The notes: generated by a model from the sequence alone, not told the origin. A stretch of 42,750 nt of DNA from Micavibrio sp. (GCA_002699085.1 PAAR01000031.1:1-42750), one strand, 5' to 3'; positions 8,073 through 15,949 are shown, counted from the stretch's first letter. Translations and numbers: made by a program.

Positions 8073-8757
8073 AAGAAAAGAAAAGTTAAGAGCGCAAATT
8101 ATTTTGAGCGATTCAATCCAGAAAATATGGGGAGCGTTATTCTATGAATATGCGTATGTTAATGCAAATGTCTCTGTGCTGGTAAATTGGGAAAAATTAG
8201 AAATTAATAGAGAGACTATAGCAATAGGGTCTTTCGATTCCTTTGTTTGTGCGTGTATAAAACATAATTCTCTAGAAAGCGTTTTTATATCGGAAGCAGA
8301 CTTTGCTGATAAAAGCGTTATAGGTTTTACAGACGGACCAAGTGTAGAGGATATTGTTTTTGTGAAAGAAAAACTTAGTTCGTTGCCGGATGTTTTAAAT
8401 GTATTGTTGCCAGTGAGTTATGCGAAAATTTGGGAAGCTTTTATGTTTTATAGGCAGCTTCCTAAGATCATTAATATATTTGATAAGCGTTCCAACATCA
8501 TTCCGGAGTGGTTTGAGAGAAAAATTCGTTCCTTTAATATCGCACTGAATTATTTTGAGATTGAAGAATTGAGTGAATTACAGCCGAAAACTACGTATTA
8601 TAGAGATTACAAAAGAACTATTGATTATTATGACACTGTCTTGTTAAAGAAGCATAGCATTAGTTATTTAAGCAATAATAAGAAAGAGCATTTTTCGTCG
8701 TCGACTATAAAGGGTAAGCTATTAAATATAAGTAAGTTTTTGGAAGAGTATGTCTGA
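8062..8757 (+). CDS. Unrecognised 231-aa protein in the glycan cluster
   Basis: The gene overlaps the preceding one by 11 nt and the following one by 8 nt, so it is translated within the same operon. The product is soluble, rich in Lys, Ile and Ser, and has no clear nucleotide- or sugar-binding motif. Notable stretches are SVIGFTDGPSVEDIVFVKE and PKIINIFDKRSNIIPEWF. I do not recognise it. Its position between two glycosyltransferases suggests a role in the same pathway, perhaps as a divergent transferase or modifying enzyme; this rests on context only. Confidence 0.55.
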   Translation: MQVKRKEKLRAQIILSDSIQKIWGALFYEYAYVNANVSVLVNWEKLEINRETIAIGSFDSFVCACIKHNSLESVFISEADFADKSVIGFTDGPSVEDIVFVKEKLSSLPDVLNVLLPVSYAKIWEAFMFYRQLPKIINIFDKRSNIIPEWFERKIRSFNIALNYFEIEELSELQPKTTYYRDYKRTIDYYDTVLLKKHSISYLSNNKKEHFSSSTIKGKLLNISKFLEEYV

Positions 8758-9853
8758 TATAAATATCGTTTGTTTTGATCCTAGCTATTTGTTTTCAGAC
8801 CTTGTTAAGCGGTTTGAAGGTAGAGGCTGTGTATTTTCAGAGTTCCCTTTGGCGTCAGCAAAAACCTATGTTTGGATGCGTCCTCAAGAATATGTGGCTT
8901 ATCTTGATTTCATTGAAGGTATTGAACCTGAAGATGTCACGAGCAAATTTGTTTCTGCGATCAACAAGATAGAAAATCAGATAACATTAGATAAGCTAAA
9001 GAAACGCTCTGTTGTGATTCACCACGGCATATGTCCCGACCCTATTTATCAATTTGATGCGTATAACAGCACGATAAAATTAAGTGATGTAGCAAGAGTT
9101 GTTGGCGTGTGTCCTTTTGACGACTGTTATAGGCAAATGTCAAACATAGGGAATAAAAATAATTTCTCATTTTGCCCGATTGGTTACGATCATGAAGTCT
9201 TTTCAGAGGAGTACATAAAAGATAAAAAAAATAGTGATAAAGAGAATGTGTTAAATATTGGTTTTGTCGGGCGTGCTTATGGGACGACTGATGAGAGCCT
9301 TTTAAATAGCAGTATAAAAGCATCGCCAAAAGGGTATATTAAAGGGGGGGATCATCTTTTGAATTTGTCCCTGAGATTAAAAGCCCTTGATGTGAAATTC
9401 AAGATACATATTTTAGGTCAAAACTGGGAAGAACAGGTTAAATTATTTGATACCTATGGTATTGATTGCCACTATTATCAAAGAGATAAGGATATTAAAT
9501 ATACAGATTATCCGAAAATATACGCAGGATTTGACTTATTAATTGTGACGAGTCGTGGAGAAAGTGGCCCTGTGCCTGTTCTTGAAGCACTGAGTTTGGG
9601 TGTGCCTGTGGTGGGGTGTGAGAACGCAGGGATGGTGAAATATGTGGCTACTATTACATCAGGTTGTCATACGTATAAATATGATACAAAGTGGCATATT
9701 GCGGAAATAGAAAAATTAACTGAGCATATTTTACGGCTACGCCAAAAACCTTTAGCCTTAAGAGATAAATTAATGCTACGAAAAGATATTGAGCAATACA
9801 CAACAATTAATTGGATAAACACTATAATGAAGTATTCTGAGGGGCTGACTTGA
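8750..9853 (+). CDS. Glycosyltransferase, GT4-like (GT-B fold)
   Basis: The 367-aa product has the C-terminal GT4 signature: NIGFVGRAYGT (about residues 164-174), then a long Rossmann half ending in RGESGPVPVLEALSLGVPVVG (about 272-292). The E-x7-E pair (E274 and E282) and the GVPVVG strand contact the nucleotide sugar in this family. A preceding HHGICPDPIY lies in the acceptor half. The gene overlaps its upstream neighbour by 8 nt and ends in TTGA, shared with the start of the next gene. The donor sugar is unknown. Confidence 0.75.
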   Translation: MSDINIVCFDPSYLFSDLVKRFEGRGCVFSEFPLASAKTYVWMRPQEYVAYLDFIEGIEPEDVTSKFVSAINKIENQITLDKLKKRSVVIHHGICPDPIYQFDAYNSTIKLSDVARVVGVCPFDDCYRQMSNIGNKNNFSFCPIGYDHEVFSEEYIKDKKNSDKENVLNIGFVGRAYGTTDESLLNSSIKASPKGYIKGGDHLLNLSLRLKALDVKFKIHILGQNWEEQVKLFDTYGIDCHYYQRDKDIKYTDYPKIYAGFDLLIVTSRGESGPVPVLEALSLGVPVVGCENAGMVKYVATITSGCHTYKYDTKWHIAEIEKLTEHILRLRQKPLALRDKLMLRKDIEQYTTINWINTIMKYSEGLT

Positions 9854-10509
9854 AGACACCTGTATTTATACATATCCCTAAGACAGCGGGGAAATCTGTT
9901 AGGAAAGCTTTAGAGGATGTTCCTAATCTTATCGATATAAAACATTCAACAATTGATATTCAAAGGAAGCAATATAGAAAGAGAGGGAAGGAATTTCCTG
10001 AAGATATTTTTTCATTTTGCTTCGTGAGAAATCCTTATAAAAGATTAATGTCTTCTTTTTATCATTTATCTGAAGTGAGTGATGTTGCGCAAACTAGTTT
10101 CACACAAAACAGGCGAAAGCTGCGTGAAGAATATAAACTAAACTTCCAGAACTTTGTTATGGACAAGGGCTTTGAAAAATATGATTTCGGCCATTTTAAA
10201 CATCAAACAAGATGGCTATTAGATGAAAATGGATTGGAAGTAGTTGATTCTATTGGACGTTTCGAATATTTGCAACAAGACTTCTCTAAGTTGTATTTCT
10301 ATTTATCGGGAAAAAGTGGAGTAATACTTCCTAAAATAAATAAAACAATATCTAAGAATTACAGTGATGACTTTTTGACTTCTTGGGATGAAAAGATGCT
10401 GTCATTAGTGGCTGGTTATTATAAAAAAGATTTTGAGTATCTAGGTTATTCTTATGATATTAAGGATGCGGCATCCCTACCTAAAGGGGATATTTATGAT
10501 ACTTTGTAA
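9850..10509 (+). CDS. Sulfotransferase family protein (first copy)
   Basis: The 219-aa product carries both PAPS-binding elements of sulfotransferases. The 5'-phosphosulfate loop FIHIPKTAGKSVRKAL is at the extreme N-terminus (about residues 5-20), and the 3'-phosphate site FCFVRNPYKRLMSSFYHL is around residues 56-73. This is the Sulfotransfer_2-type arrangement used on carbohydrates. The start is TTG at 9850, overlapping the preceding TGA as TTGA; no ATG lies upstream of the phosphosulfate loop. It probably transfers sulfate to the glycan made by the neighbouring glycosyltransferases (inferred). No PAPS synthesis genes lie in the window. Confidence 0.82.
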   Translation: MKTPVFIHIPKTAGKSVRKALEDVPNLIDIKHSTIDIQRKQYRKRGKEFPEDIFSFCFVRNPYKRLMSSFYHLSEVSDVAQTSFTQNRRKLREEYKLNFQNFVMDKGFEKYDFGHFKHQTRWLLDENGLEVVDSIGRFEYLQQDFSKLYFYLSGKSGVILPKINKTISKNYSDDFLTSWDEKMLSLVAGYYKKDFEYLGYSYDIKDAASLPKGDIYDTL

Positions 10510-11146
10510 TGGCTGTTCTAAAACAGGTACCCATATTTTGACTATATATGCCAAGGCAATTGGGCTTAGTCAAGTTGGGGGCACGCTAATTAAAAGACAC
10601 CCTAAAGCCACGCTAAAAACTACGAGTATAAAACTAATTAAAGACATAATGGCGCATGATAATGGACATTTCATGCACTGCCATGTTTCTTATACAAATA
10701 ATTTACGCCAGAGACTGATAGTTGGAGAGCACAAGATGATTCACATCATTAGGCATCCTAGAAATGTGGCTGTGAGTTGGATGCGACATAGAAACAAACA
10801 AAACCCAGACATCGAAGTTTCAACGGATAGCTTAAAAGAGCTAATCCAAGGAAAGATGTTTAATATGAGTGTCCCGGATCATTATAAGGGATTTCTTAAG
10901 TGGGTGCATACGCCAGAGGTACTAACAGTAAGGTTTGAGGATGTATTTGAAAATTCAGATAAGGTATTTTCTCAAATGTCTGCTTTTATTGGTATTGATG
11001 GTTGCCCTAAGCCTGAGGATGTTTTTGGACATGGAGTTACAAATAATGATAAAAAAAGCACGTGGCAAGAATGGTGGGATGAAGATGTTGATTTTGTTTG
11101 GCGTGAGGCTGGGGGTATAGAATTAGAGGGAGCTCTTGGGTACTAA
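10496..11146 (+). CDS. Sulfotransferase family protein (second copy)
   Basis: I chose the ATG at 10496 because AGGGGA lies 5 nt upstream and the phosphosulfate loop then starts at residue 5. A longer start at 10454 lies deeper in the upstream gene. The 216-aa product has NGCSKTGTHILTIYA as the 5'-phosphosulfate loop, HIIRHPRNVAVSWMRHR as the 3'-phosphate site, and VRFEDVFEN, a frequent sulfotransferase motif. It differs strongly from the first copy, so it is not a recent duplicate and may act on a different hydroxyl. The 14-nt overlap indicates coupling. It is the last gene of the AT-rich block. Confidence 0.78.
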   Translation: MILCNGCSKTGTHILTIYAKAIGLSQVGGTLIKRHPKATLKTTSIKLIKDIMAHDNGHFMHCHVSYTNNLRQRLIVGEHKMIHIIRHPRNVAVSWMRHRNKQNPDIEVSTDSLKELIQGKMFNMSVPDHYKGFLKWVHTPEVLTVRFEDVFENSDKVFSQMSAFIGIDGCPKPEDVFGHGVTNNDKKSTWQEWWDEDVDFVWREAGGIELEGALGY

Positions 11147-11300
11147 TAAGCTGGTGCACCCGACAAACAGGATTGGCTCGCAAGCTCGCCGCGTCTGCAT
11201 CATACTCTTTTTTTTATATGCTCGCATGCACGCTTGCTCGCCTTAATGAATGATTGGCCGTCGAACCTTTTTTCGGTTCGAATGCTTATCAACCATCAAT
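11147..11300. other. Gene-free spacer between the glycan island and tRNA-Arg
   Basis: No credible coding sequence is seen. It holds a degenerate tRNA end (11152-11175), repeated GCTCGC words between about 11176 and 11242, and the inverted repeat TCGAACC (11261-11267) / GGTTCGA (11275-11281) around a TTTTTTC loop. The last resembles a tRNA T-arm consensus but is not part of a foldable tRNA. Confidence 0.5.
11152..11175 (-). repeat. Degenerate copy of the tRNA-Arg 3' end (possible att scar)
   Basis: TGGTGCACCCGAC, a 4-nt insertion, then AGGATT corresponds to the end of the functional tRNA-Arg gene at 11335-11355 (TGGCGCACCCGACAGGATT). On the minus strand this reads as an acceptor end with CCA but no complete tRNA upstream. 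Such partial copies arise when elements integrate into tRNA 3' ends. A decayed tandem tRNA is the alternative. Confidence 0.45.
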
Positions 11301-11324
11301 AATAAAAAGCCCCCTTGCGGAGGC
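11301..11324 (-). terminator. Terminator of tRNA-Arg
   Basis: On the minus strand, GCCTCC pairs with GGGGGC (one U-G pair) around a GCAA tetraloop and is followed by TTTTTATTATT. It lies about 10 nt beyond the tRNA 3' end in the tRNA's own direction. Confidence 0.8.
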
Positions 11325-11334
11325 ATGTTATTAT

Positions 11335-11411
11335 TGGCGCACCCGACAGGATTCGAACCTGTGGCCTCTGGTACCGGAAACCAACGCTCTATCCAGCTGA
11401 GCTACGGGTGC
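11335..11411 (-). tRNA. tRNA-Arg (anticodon CCG)
   Basis: The minus strand folds as a 77-nt tRNA. The acceptor stem is GCACCCG/CGGGTGC with discriminator G and an encoded CCA. The D-arm stem is GCTC/GAGC. The anticodon stem TTGGT/ACCAG encloses the loop TTCCGGT with CCG at positions 34-36. The T-arm is ACAGG-TTCGAAT-CCTGT. A terminator follows directly downstream. Confidence 0.95.
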
Positions 11412-11518
11412 AGTTAATCTTCTTCTCATTAGTACGCATTGTGCTGCGGACTGTCAATAAAGATAGAAGGCTTTAAATTCCAGATGCGCAGTGGCATAAA
11501 TCTTGCTATAATTGATCC

Positions 11519-11788
11519 ATGTGGTTATTCGGTAAAAAAGATAAAGACAAGAAAAAATCAGGACAAGAGCCTGCCTTGACGGGTAAGGAAGCGGCTGTTG
11601 AAAAGGCTATGGCGCAATTTCGCCAGACACGCCAAGAGCTTGGGCCAGAGACTGTTGAGGCGATGGAACGTGCGATGCGCTTAGAACAAGTCAAAAATCA
11701 AATCAAAGATGCCATAGATAATAAAGAAGGCAGCAATCGTGAGGCTGTGTTAACTCTTCTGGCAGAGATGAAAGAAAAGCAAAAATAA
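11519..11788 (+). CDS. Small charged helical protein, function unknown
   Basis: The 89-aa product begins MWLFGKKDKDKKK, a hydrophobic-plus-lysine start that could sit at the membrane surface, followed by two amphipathic helices (about 23-65 and 68-89) rich in Glu, Gln and Arg. No catalytic motif is seen. The pattern resembles short hypothetical proteins of alphaproteobacteria that I cannot name. It stands alone between tRNA-Arg (opposite strand) and the acyl-CoA dehydrogenase gene. Confidence 0.6.
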   Translation: MWLFGKKDKDKKKSGQEPALTGKEAAVEKAMAQFRQTRQELGPETVEAMERAMRLEQVKNQIKDAIDNKEGSNREAVLTLLAEMKEKQK

Positions 11789-11871
11789 CCAATTTTGCAC
11801 TGCACATTGTACAGACTTTTTTATTAACCATTTCATGGTATATTTAATAAAAATTTTTGGAGTAATAATTT

Positions 11872-13665
11872 ATGCCTGTATACCAAGCCCCCCTCAATGA
11901 TATGCGTTTTGTCTTAAAAGACGTTCTTGATGTCGAGCAATTAAGCAAATTGCCCGGTTATGAAGAAGCAGGTGTTGACCTTATTGATGCGGTTATGGAA
12001 GAGGGCGCAAAAATTTGCCAAGATGTTTTGTTCCCGCTCAATATGTCTGGCGATCAAGAAGGCTGCACGCGCCATGATGATGGCTCGGTAACCACACCTA
12101 AAGGTTTCAAAGAAGCCTATCAAACATTTATCCAAGGTGGCTGGACGGGGATTTCGGCTGATCCAGAATATGGCGGATCAGGTATGCCAGTGCTTGTGAA
12201 CACAGTTATGCAAGAAATGATCTGCTCGTCTAATATGAGTTTTGGGATGTATCCAGGGCTTTCGCAAGGTGCTTATGAGGCGATCCATCTTTACGGTACG
12301 GAAGAACAAAAAGCACTATATTTGCCGAAAATTGTATCGGGTGAATGGTCAGGCACAATGAATTTGACCGAACCACATTGTGGGACAGATTTAGGATTGA
12401 TCCGCACAAAAGCCGATGATAATAAAGACGGCTCTTATGCAATTTCAGGGTCTAAAATATATATTTCGGCAGGCGAGCACGATATGGTCGAAAATATTGT
12501 GCATCTGGTATTGGCGAGGCTGCCCGATGCACCAGAAGGCGTGAAGGGTATATCGCTTTTCGTTGTGCCGAAGTTTTTACCAAAAGAAGATGGTTCTTTA
12601 GGCGCGCGCAATAAACTTATTTGTGGTTCAATCGAGCATAAAATGGGCATTCATGCCAACTCCACCTGTGTGATGAATTTTGATGGCGCGCAAGGCTGGC
12701 TCGTAGGTGAACCGCACAAAGGTCTACGCGCAATGTTTGCGATGATGAATGCTGCACGTCTTGGTGTGGCCATGCAAGGGTTAGGTATTGCCGAAGTGGC
12801 CTATCAGAACGGTTTGGCTTATGCGAAGGATCGTTTGCAAATGCGCTCACTCGACGGCACAAAATTCCCAGATAAGCCAGCCGACCCGATTATTGTGCAC
12901 CCAGATGTGCGCCGTATGTTGCTGACCAGTAAATCAATTATTGAAGGCTGCCGTGCGTTGTCTTTTTGGACGAGTATGAATCTTGATATCTCATTAAAGA
13001 GCGAAAATGAAACTGAGAAGCAGGCTGCCGATGATCTTGTGGCCTTAATGACTCCAATTTTAAAAGCCTATCAAACAGATATGGGCTTGGAAATTGCCTC
13101 TCATGCAGTGCAAGTTCATGGCGGTGCTGGCTTTATTCAAGAATATGGTGTCGAGCAATATATGCGTGATGCGCGTATTGCGATGATCTATGAAGGCACA
13201 AACGGTATCCAAGCGCTTGATCTTGTGGGCCGTAAAATGGGTCAGCATATGGGTCGTTTGCTGCGCCGCTTCTTCCATCCAGTCAATGATTTTATTGAAG
13301 CGCATCAGGCTGATGCAGAAATGGCTGAATTTGTAATGCCACTCGCTAAAGCCTTTATGAAACTACAACAAGCCACCGCAACTGTTGCACAAAAAGGTCT
13401 CAAGAATCCTTTAGAAGCAGGTGCGGCATCTTCTGATTATCTACGGATGTTCGCACTAACGGCACTCGCTTATATGTGGGCAAGAATGGCAAAAGTGGCG
13501 CAGCAAAAATTACAATCTGGTGAAGGCGATAAAGAATTTTATGATGCTAAAATCAAAACCGCACAATTTTTTATGAGCCGTGTGCTGCCTGAGGCCGATG
13601 CACGATTTAAGATGTTAATGGCTGGTGCTGATACGATGATGGCACTCAAAGCAGAACAGTTCTAA
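11872..13665 (+). CDS. Acyl-CoA dehydrogenase with C-terminal extension (DmdC-type)
   Basis: At 597 aa this matches the long acyl-CoA dehydrogenases that carry an extra C-terminal helical domain, the group including 3-methylmercaptopropionyl-CoA dehydrogenase DmdC. It is an FAD enzyme that oxidises acyl-CoA to enoyl-CoA. Visible are the N-terminal MPVYQAPLNDMRF start typical of the group, the FAD/substrate motif MNLTEPHCGTDLGLIRTKA (about 162-180), QVHGGAGFIQEYGVEQYMRDARI, and IYEGTNGIQALDLVGRK holding the likely catalytic glutamate. The palindrome ACCATTTCATGGT lies at 11827-11839 in its leader. The SCP2 gene follows 10 nt later, pointing to fatty-acid metabolism. The exact chain length or substrate is not determinable. 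Confidence 0.92.
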   Translation: MPVYQAPLNDMRFVLKDVLDVEQLSKLPGYEEAGVDLIDAVMEEGAKICQDVLFPLNMSGDQEGCTRHDDGSVTTPKGFKEAYQTFIQGGWTGISADPEYGGSGMPVLVNTVMQEMICSSNMSFGMYPGLSQGAYEAIHLYGTEEQKALYLPKIVSGEWSGTMNLTEPHCGTDLGLIRTKADDNKDGSYAISGSKIYISAGEHDMVENIVHLVLARLPDAPEGVKGISLFVVPKFLPKEDGSLGARNKLICGSIEHKMGIHANSTCVMNFDGAQGWLVGEPHKGLRAMFAMMNAARLGVAMQGLGIAEVAYQNGLAYAKDRLQMRSLDGTKFPDKPADPIIVHPDVRRMLLTSKSIIEGCRALSFWTSMNLDISLKSENETEKQAADDLVALMTPILKAYQTDMGLEIASHAVQVHGGAGFIQEYGVEQYMRDARIAMIYEGTNGIQALDLVGRKMGQHMGRLLRRFFHPVNDFIEAHQADAEMAEFVMPLAKAFMKLQQATATVAQKGLKNPLEAGAASSDYLRMFALTALAYMWARMAKVAQQKLQSGEGDKEFYDAKIKTAQFFMSRVLPEADARFKMLMAGADTMMALKAEQF

Positions 13666-13675
13666 GGAGTAAATA

Positions 13676-13981
13676 ATGATCTCAGAATCTCTTATCAATC
13701 AAGTTAGACAAAAAATGCAATTTGCGGGTATTAAGGATAAGCGCATTGTCTTTGAAATTGAGGATGAAGGTAAAATCCTTATCAATACCCATGAAGTGCC
13801 GTATGAGATTGAGGAAACCGAGACCGATGATTACGATGTAAAAATGCGCGCTAAATTATCAGTTTTTGAGGGTATCCTCACAGGGACGCAAGACCCTAAT
13901 ATGGCGTTTATGATGGGCAAGTTGAAAGTCGATGGCTCAACGGGCTTGGCGATGAAATTGGCGTCAGTCTTAGAAGATTAA
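13676..13981 (+). CDS. SCP2 sterol-binding-domain protein
   Basis: The 101-aa product consists of a single SCP2-type lipid carrier domain. AKLSVFEGILTGTQDPNMAFMMGKLKVDGSTGLAMKL is the family signature, including the GKLKVDGD-like strand. AAGGAG precedes the ATG. It follows the acyl-CoA dehydrogenase by 10 nt and is very likely co-transcribed, probably binding or delivering acyl chains. Its stop codon lies within a bidirectional terminator shared with the convergent gene. Confidence 0.85.
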   Translation: MISESLINQVRQKMQFAGIKDKRIVFEIEDEGKILINTHEVPYEIEETETDDYDVKMRAKLSVFEGILTGTQDPNMAFMMGKLKVDGSTGLAMKLASVLED

Positions 13982-13999
13982 AAGTTATTCAACTTTTTT
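13980..13999. terminator. Bidirectional terminator overlapping two stop codons
   Basis: AAAAGTT (13980-13986), loop ATTC and AACTTTT (13991-13997) plus two more T form a perfect 7-bp AT-rich hairpin with T-runs on both strands. It overlaps the TAA of the SCP2 gene and the TAA of the convergent minus-strand gene. Confidence 0.6.
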
Positions 14000-14407
14000 A
14001 GCAGAGATCATAACCGATCCTAATTCTTTGTTAGCAGGTCGCCATACAGTTGTATTCATATCATCATTTAAAATAGAAGGGTGCGGCACATAAAAGGTAA
14101 TAAGCTCATTTTCTATTTTTGTAATGGGCATATAAAAACTTTGCCAGCCTTCTGGTGTAGTTGAAAGATATTGGCCGTGTTTCTTAAGACCTATCTTTAT
14201 ATCGTCATTTTCAAAAAGAACACCACCTATAGCTTCATTTTCAGTGCCTTTAAATAGCGTTATAGGCTCAATCTTACTGTTCATTTCATTATTAAAAGAA
14301 AAATAATGTGCTGTGTTTGGTTTTTGTTGCTCTGATATGCTTAAAACGTAAGTTTCAGCCTGTGCAGCCGTTGTAATAAATAACAATAATAAAAACAAAT
14401 AACGCAT
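13985..14407 (-). CDS. Exported protein of unknown function
   Basis: The 140-aa product has a classic signal peptide, MRYLFLLLLFITTAAQA, with a likely cleavage after AQA at residue 17. The mature part is beta-rich and includes NEAIGGVLFENDDIKIGLKKHG and two segments with charged edges. There are no cysteines and no family was recognised. It is convergent with the SCP2 gene (3 nt between stops) and alone in its transcription unit. Confidence 0.7.
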   Translation of the reverse strand: MRYLFLLLLFITTAAQAETYVLSISEQQKPNTAHYFSFNNEMNSKIEPITLFKGTENEAIGGVLFENDDIKIGLKKHGQYLSTTPEGWQSFYMPITKIENELITFYVPHPSILNDDMNTTVWRPANKELGSVMISAKKVE

Positions 14408-14421
14408 ATTACAAATCTATC

Positions 14422-14535
14422 ATGGAAAATTTATATAGCCCAGTTTTTAGATTTTCTGCGGCTATCATTTGGATGTATTTCAATATGTGGATCAATAAGC
14501 CTGCAATCCATAGATTATCCGAACAAGTCGGGTAA
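14422..14535 (+). CDS. Possible 37-aa small membrane protein
   Basis: An ATG-TAA frame encodes MENLYSPVFRFSAAIIWMYF, then a short tail ending SEQVG. Residues 8-25 are hydrophobic enough for one membrane helix. It occupies part of the 181-bp divergent intergenic region. No convincing ribosome-binding site is visible upstream, so it could be chance. Confidence 0.25.
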   Translation: MENLYSPVFRFSAAIIWMYFNMWINKPAIHRLSEQVG

Positions 14536-14549
14536 ATGGCGTTAGATGT

Positions 14550-14555
14550 TATAAT
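14550..14555 (+). promoter_or_regulatory. -10 box upstream of the thioesterase gene
   Basis: A perfect TATAAT lies 33 nt before the ATG at 14589. The expected -35 region (about 14527-14532, GTCGGG) is poor, so an activator-dependent or extended promoter is possible. Confidence 0.4.
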
Positions 14556-14588
14556 GACATTTATACATGATCCCGCTATCATCATTTT

Positions 14589-15146
14589 ATGAATCTCATT
14601 TTCCGTGTTTTATATGTTTTTATCCTGAGTCTGTTTAAGCCGAAATTGCGGTTACCAGAAGAAGAGGCGCATCTTGATTTAACTGTTTTGCCGAATGATT
14701 TGGATAGTAACTTCCATATGAATAATGGGCGCTATTTGACAATTATGGATTTGGGGCGGTTGGATATGATCTTACGCTCTGGCTTTTTAAAAGTGATGCG
14801 TGAAGAAAAGGCTGTGCCTATTCTGGCTTCTGCTACAATCCGATACCGCTTATCGCTTGATCCTTGGATGTCCTATCGATTGAGTTCAAAGATTATATGG
14901 TGGGATGAAAAATGGCTGTATATCGAGCAGCGTTTTATCCTTAACAAGGGTGACAAGGCGGGTGCTGTCGCCGCTATTGCTTTGGTAAAGGGTAATTTCT
15001 ATAGCCGCCGTGATAAGGCGGTATTGCCGACGACTCAGATCATTCAATCTATTCACCCTGAGCCCCTGACGATCCCAGAATGCCCAGCTCATTTAAAAAA
15101 ATGGATTGAAACTGACCAAGAAATGCGAGAGGTTACTAAGTTATGA
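14589..15146 (+). CDS. Hotdog-fold thioesterase family protein (4HBT_2/THEM6-like)
   Basis: The 185-aa product has a hydrophobic N-terminal segment (about 1-17), then a hotdog domain with NDLDSNFHMNNGRYLTIMDLGRLDM. That segment carries the HMNNxxY core typical of THEM6-like and 4-hydroxybenzoyl-CoA-type thioesterases, followed by the strand pair around IWWDEKWLYIEQRF. Such enzymes cleave acyl-CoA or acyl-ACP thioesters. The substrate is unknown. The gene overlaps xthA by 4 nt (ATGA), so the pair is coupled although functionally unrelated. Confidence 0.75.
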   Translation: MNLIFRVLYVFILSLFKPKLRLPEEEAHLDLTVLPNDLDSNFHMNNGRYLTIMDLGRLDMILRSGFLKVMREEKAVPILASATIRYRLSLDPWMSYRLSSKIIWWDEKWLYIEQRFILNKGDKAGAVAAIALVKGNFYSRRDKAVLPTTQIIQSIHPEPLTIPECPAHLKKWIETDQEMREVTKL

Positions 15147-15949
15147 AGATAGCTTCTTGGAATATTAACTCTGTGCGGTTGCGCGCACCGATCGTATTAG
15201 ATTTTTTAAACTCCCATCAACCTGATGTGTTGTGCTTACAAGAAACAAAAACACCAGATGAGCATTTCCCGCATGATGCCTTTAAAGGCACACCGTATAA
15301 GCATATCCACATGCATGGTATGAAGGGCTATAATGGGGTAGCGATACTCTCAAAAATACCATTTACGAAACAAGATATCCATCACCGTGCTTGCAAGGAA
15401 GATTGTCGGCATATTGCCGTCACCCTTGAACCTAAAGGGTATGGTAAGCCAGTAACAATCCATAATTTATATATCCCAGCCGGTGGGGATGAGCCTGATC
15501 GTGCGCTGAATGAAAAATTTGACCATAAGCTGAATTTTGTCGAAGAGCTGACGGATTGGTTTCCAAAGCATCATAAGAAAGATGAGGCCGTAATTGCGGT
15601 AGGCGATTTTAATATTGCACCCTTGGAACATGATGTCTGGTCACATAAGCAGTTACTCAAAGTCGTATCGCATACACCGATTGAGGTCGAGAAATTAACA
15701 GAGATGCAAAAGGCGATGAATTGGATTGATACAGCGCGTCATTTTGTCCCAGAGGATCAAAAGTTGTATAGCTGGTGGTCTTATCGTTCTAAAGACTGGT
15801 TAGCGTCAAACCGAGGCCGCCGCTTGGATCATATTTGGGTAACGCCCATTTTGAAAGAAAACTTGAAGAGCCATAATATTTATACTGACCCACGTGGTTG
15901 GGATAGGCCATCCGATCACGTGCCGATTATCACAGAATTTTCATTTTAA
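15143..15949 (+). CDS. xthA: Exodeoxyribonuclease III (AP endonuclease)
   Basis: The 268-aa product has the full endonuclease/exonuclease/phosphatase fold of ExoIII, which nicks abasic sites and removes 3' blocks in base-excision repair. Motifs in order: KIASWNINSVRLR at the start, VLCLQETKTPD (metal-binding glutamate), AVGDFNIAP (Asp/Asn catalytic), SWWSYRSKDW, GRRLDHIWVT, and the terminal SDHVPIITEF with the catalytic Asp-His. Length is normal. It starts within the stop of the thioesterase gene. Confidence 0.95.
   Translation: MKIASWNINSVRLRAPIVLDFLNSHQPDVLCLQETKTPDEHFPHDAFKGTPYKHIHMHGMKGYNGVAILSKIPFTKQDIHHRACKEDCRHIAVTLEPKGYGKPVTIHNLYIPAGGDEPDRALNEKFDHKLNFVEELTDWFPKHHKKDEAVIAVGDFNIAPLEHDVWSHKQLLKVVSHTPIEVEKLTEMQKAMNWIDTARHFVPEDQKLYSWWSYRSKDWLASNRGRRLDHIWVTPILKENLKSHNIYTDPRGWDRPSDHVPIITEFSF

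Larger units (their letters stand above)
6606..11146 (+). mobile_element. AT-rich surface-polysaccharide/sulfotransferase island (putative)
   Basis: Five genes on one strand with overlapping ends are much richer in A/T than the genes on either side. The content (capsule-type glycosyltransferase, GT4-like enzyme, two sulfotransferases) is typical of laterally acquired surface-glycan loci. The right edge lies next to the 3' end of tRNA-Arg, with a degenerate copy of that tRNA end at 11152-11175. The left edge carries a broken gene. No integrase or transposase is present, so transfer is inferred from composition and context. Confidence 0.45.

Noticed and set aside
11261-11281. TCGAACC-TTTTTTC-GGTTCGA as a second tRNA
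   Set aside because: Only a T-arm-like palindrome is present; no acceptor, D or anticodon arm can be built around it.
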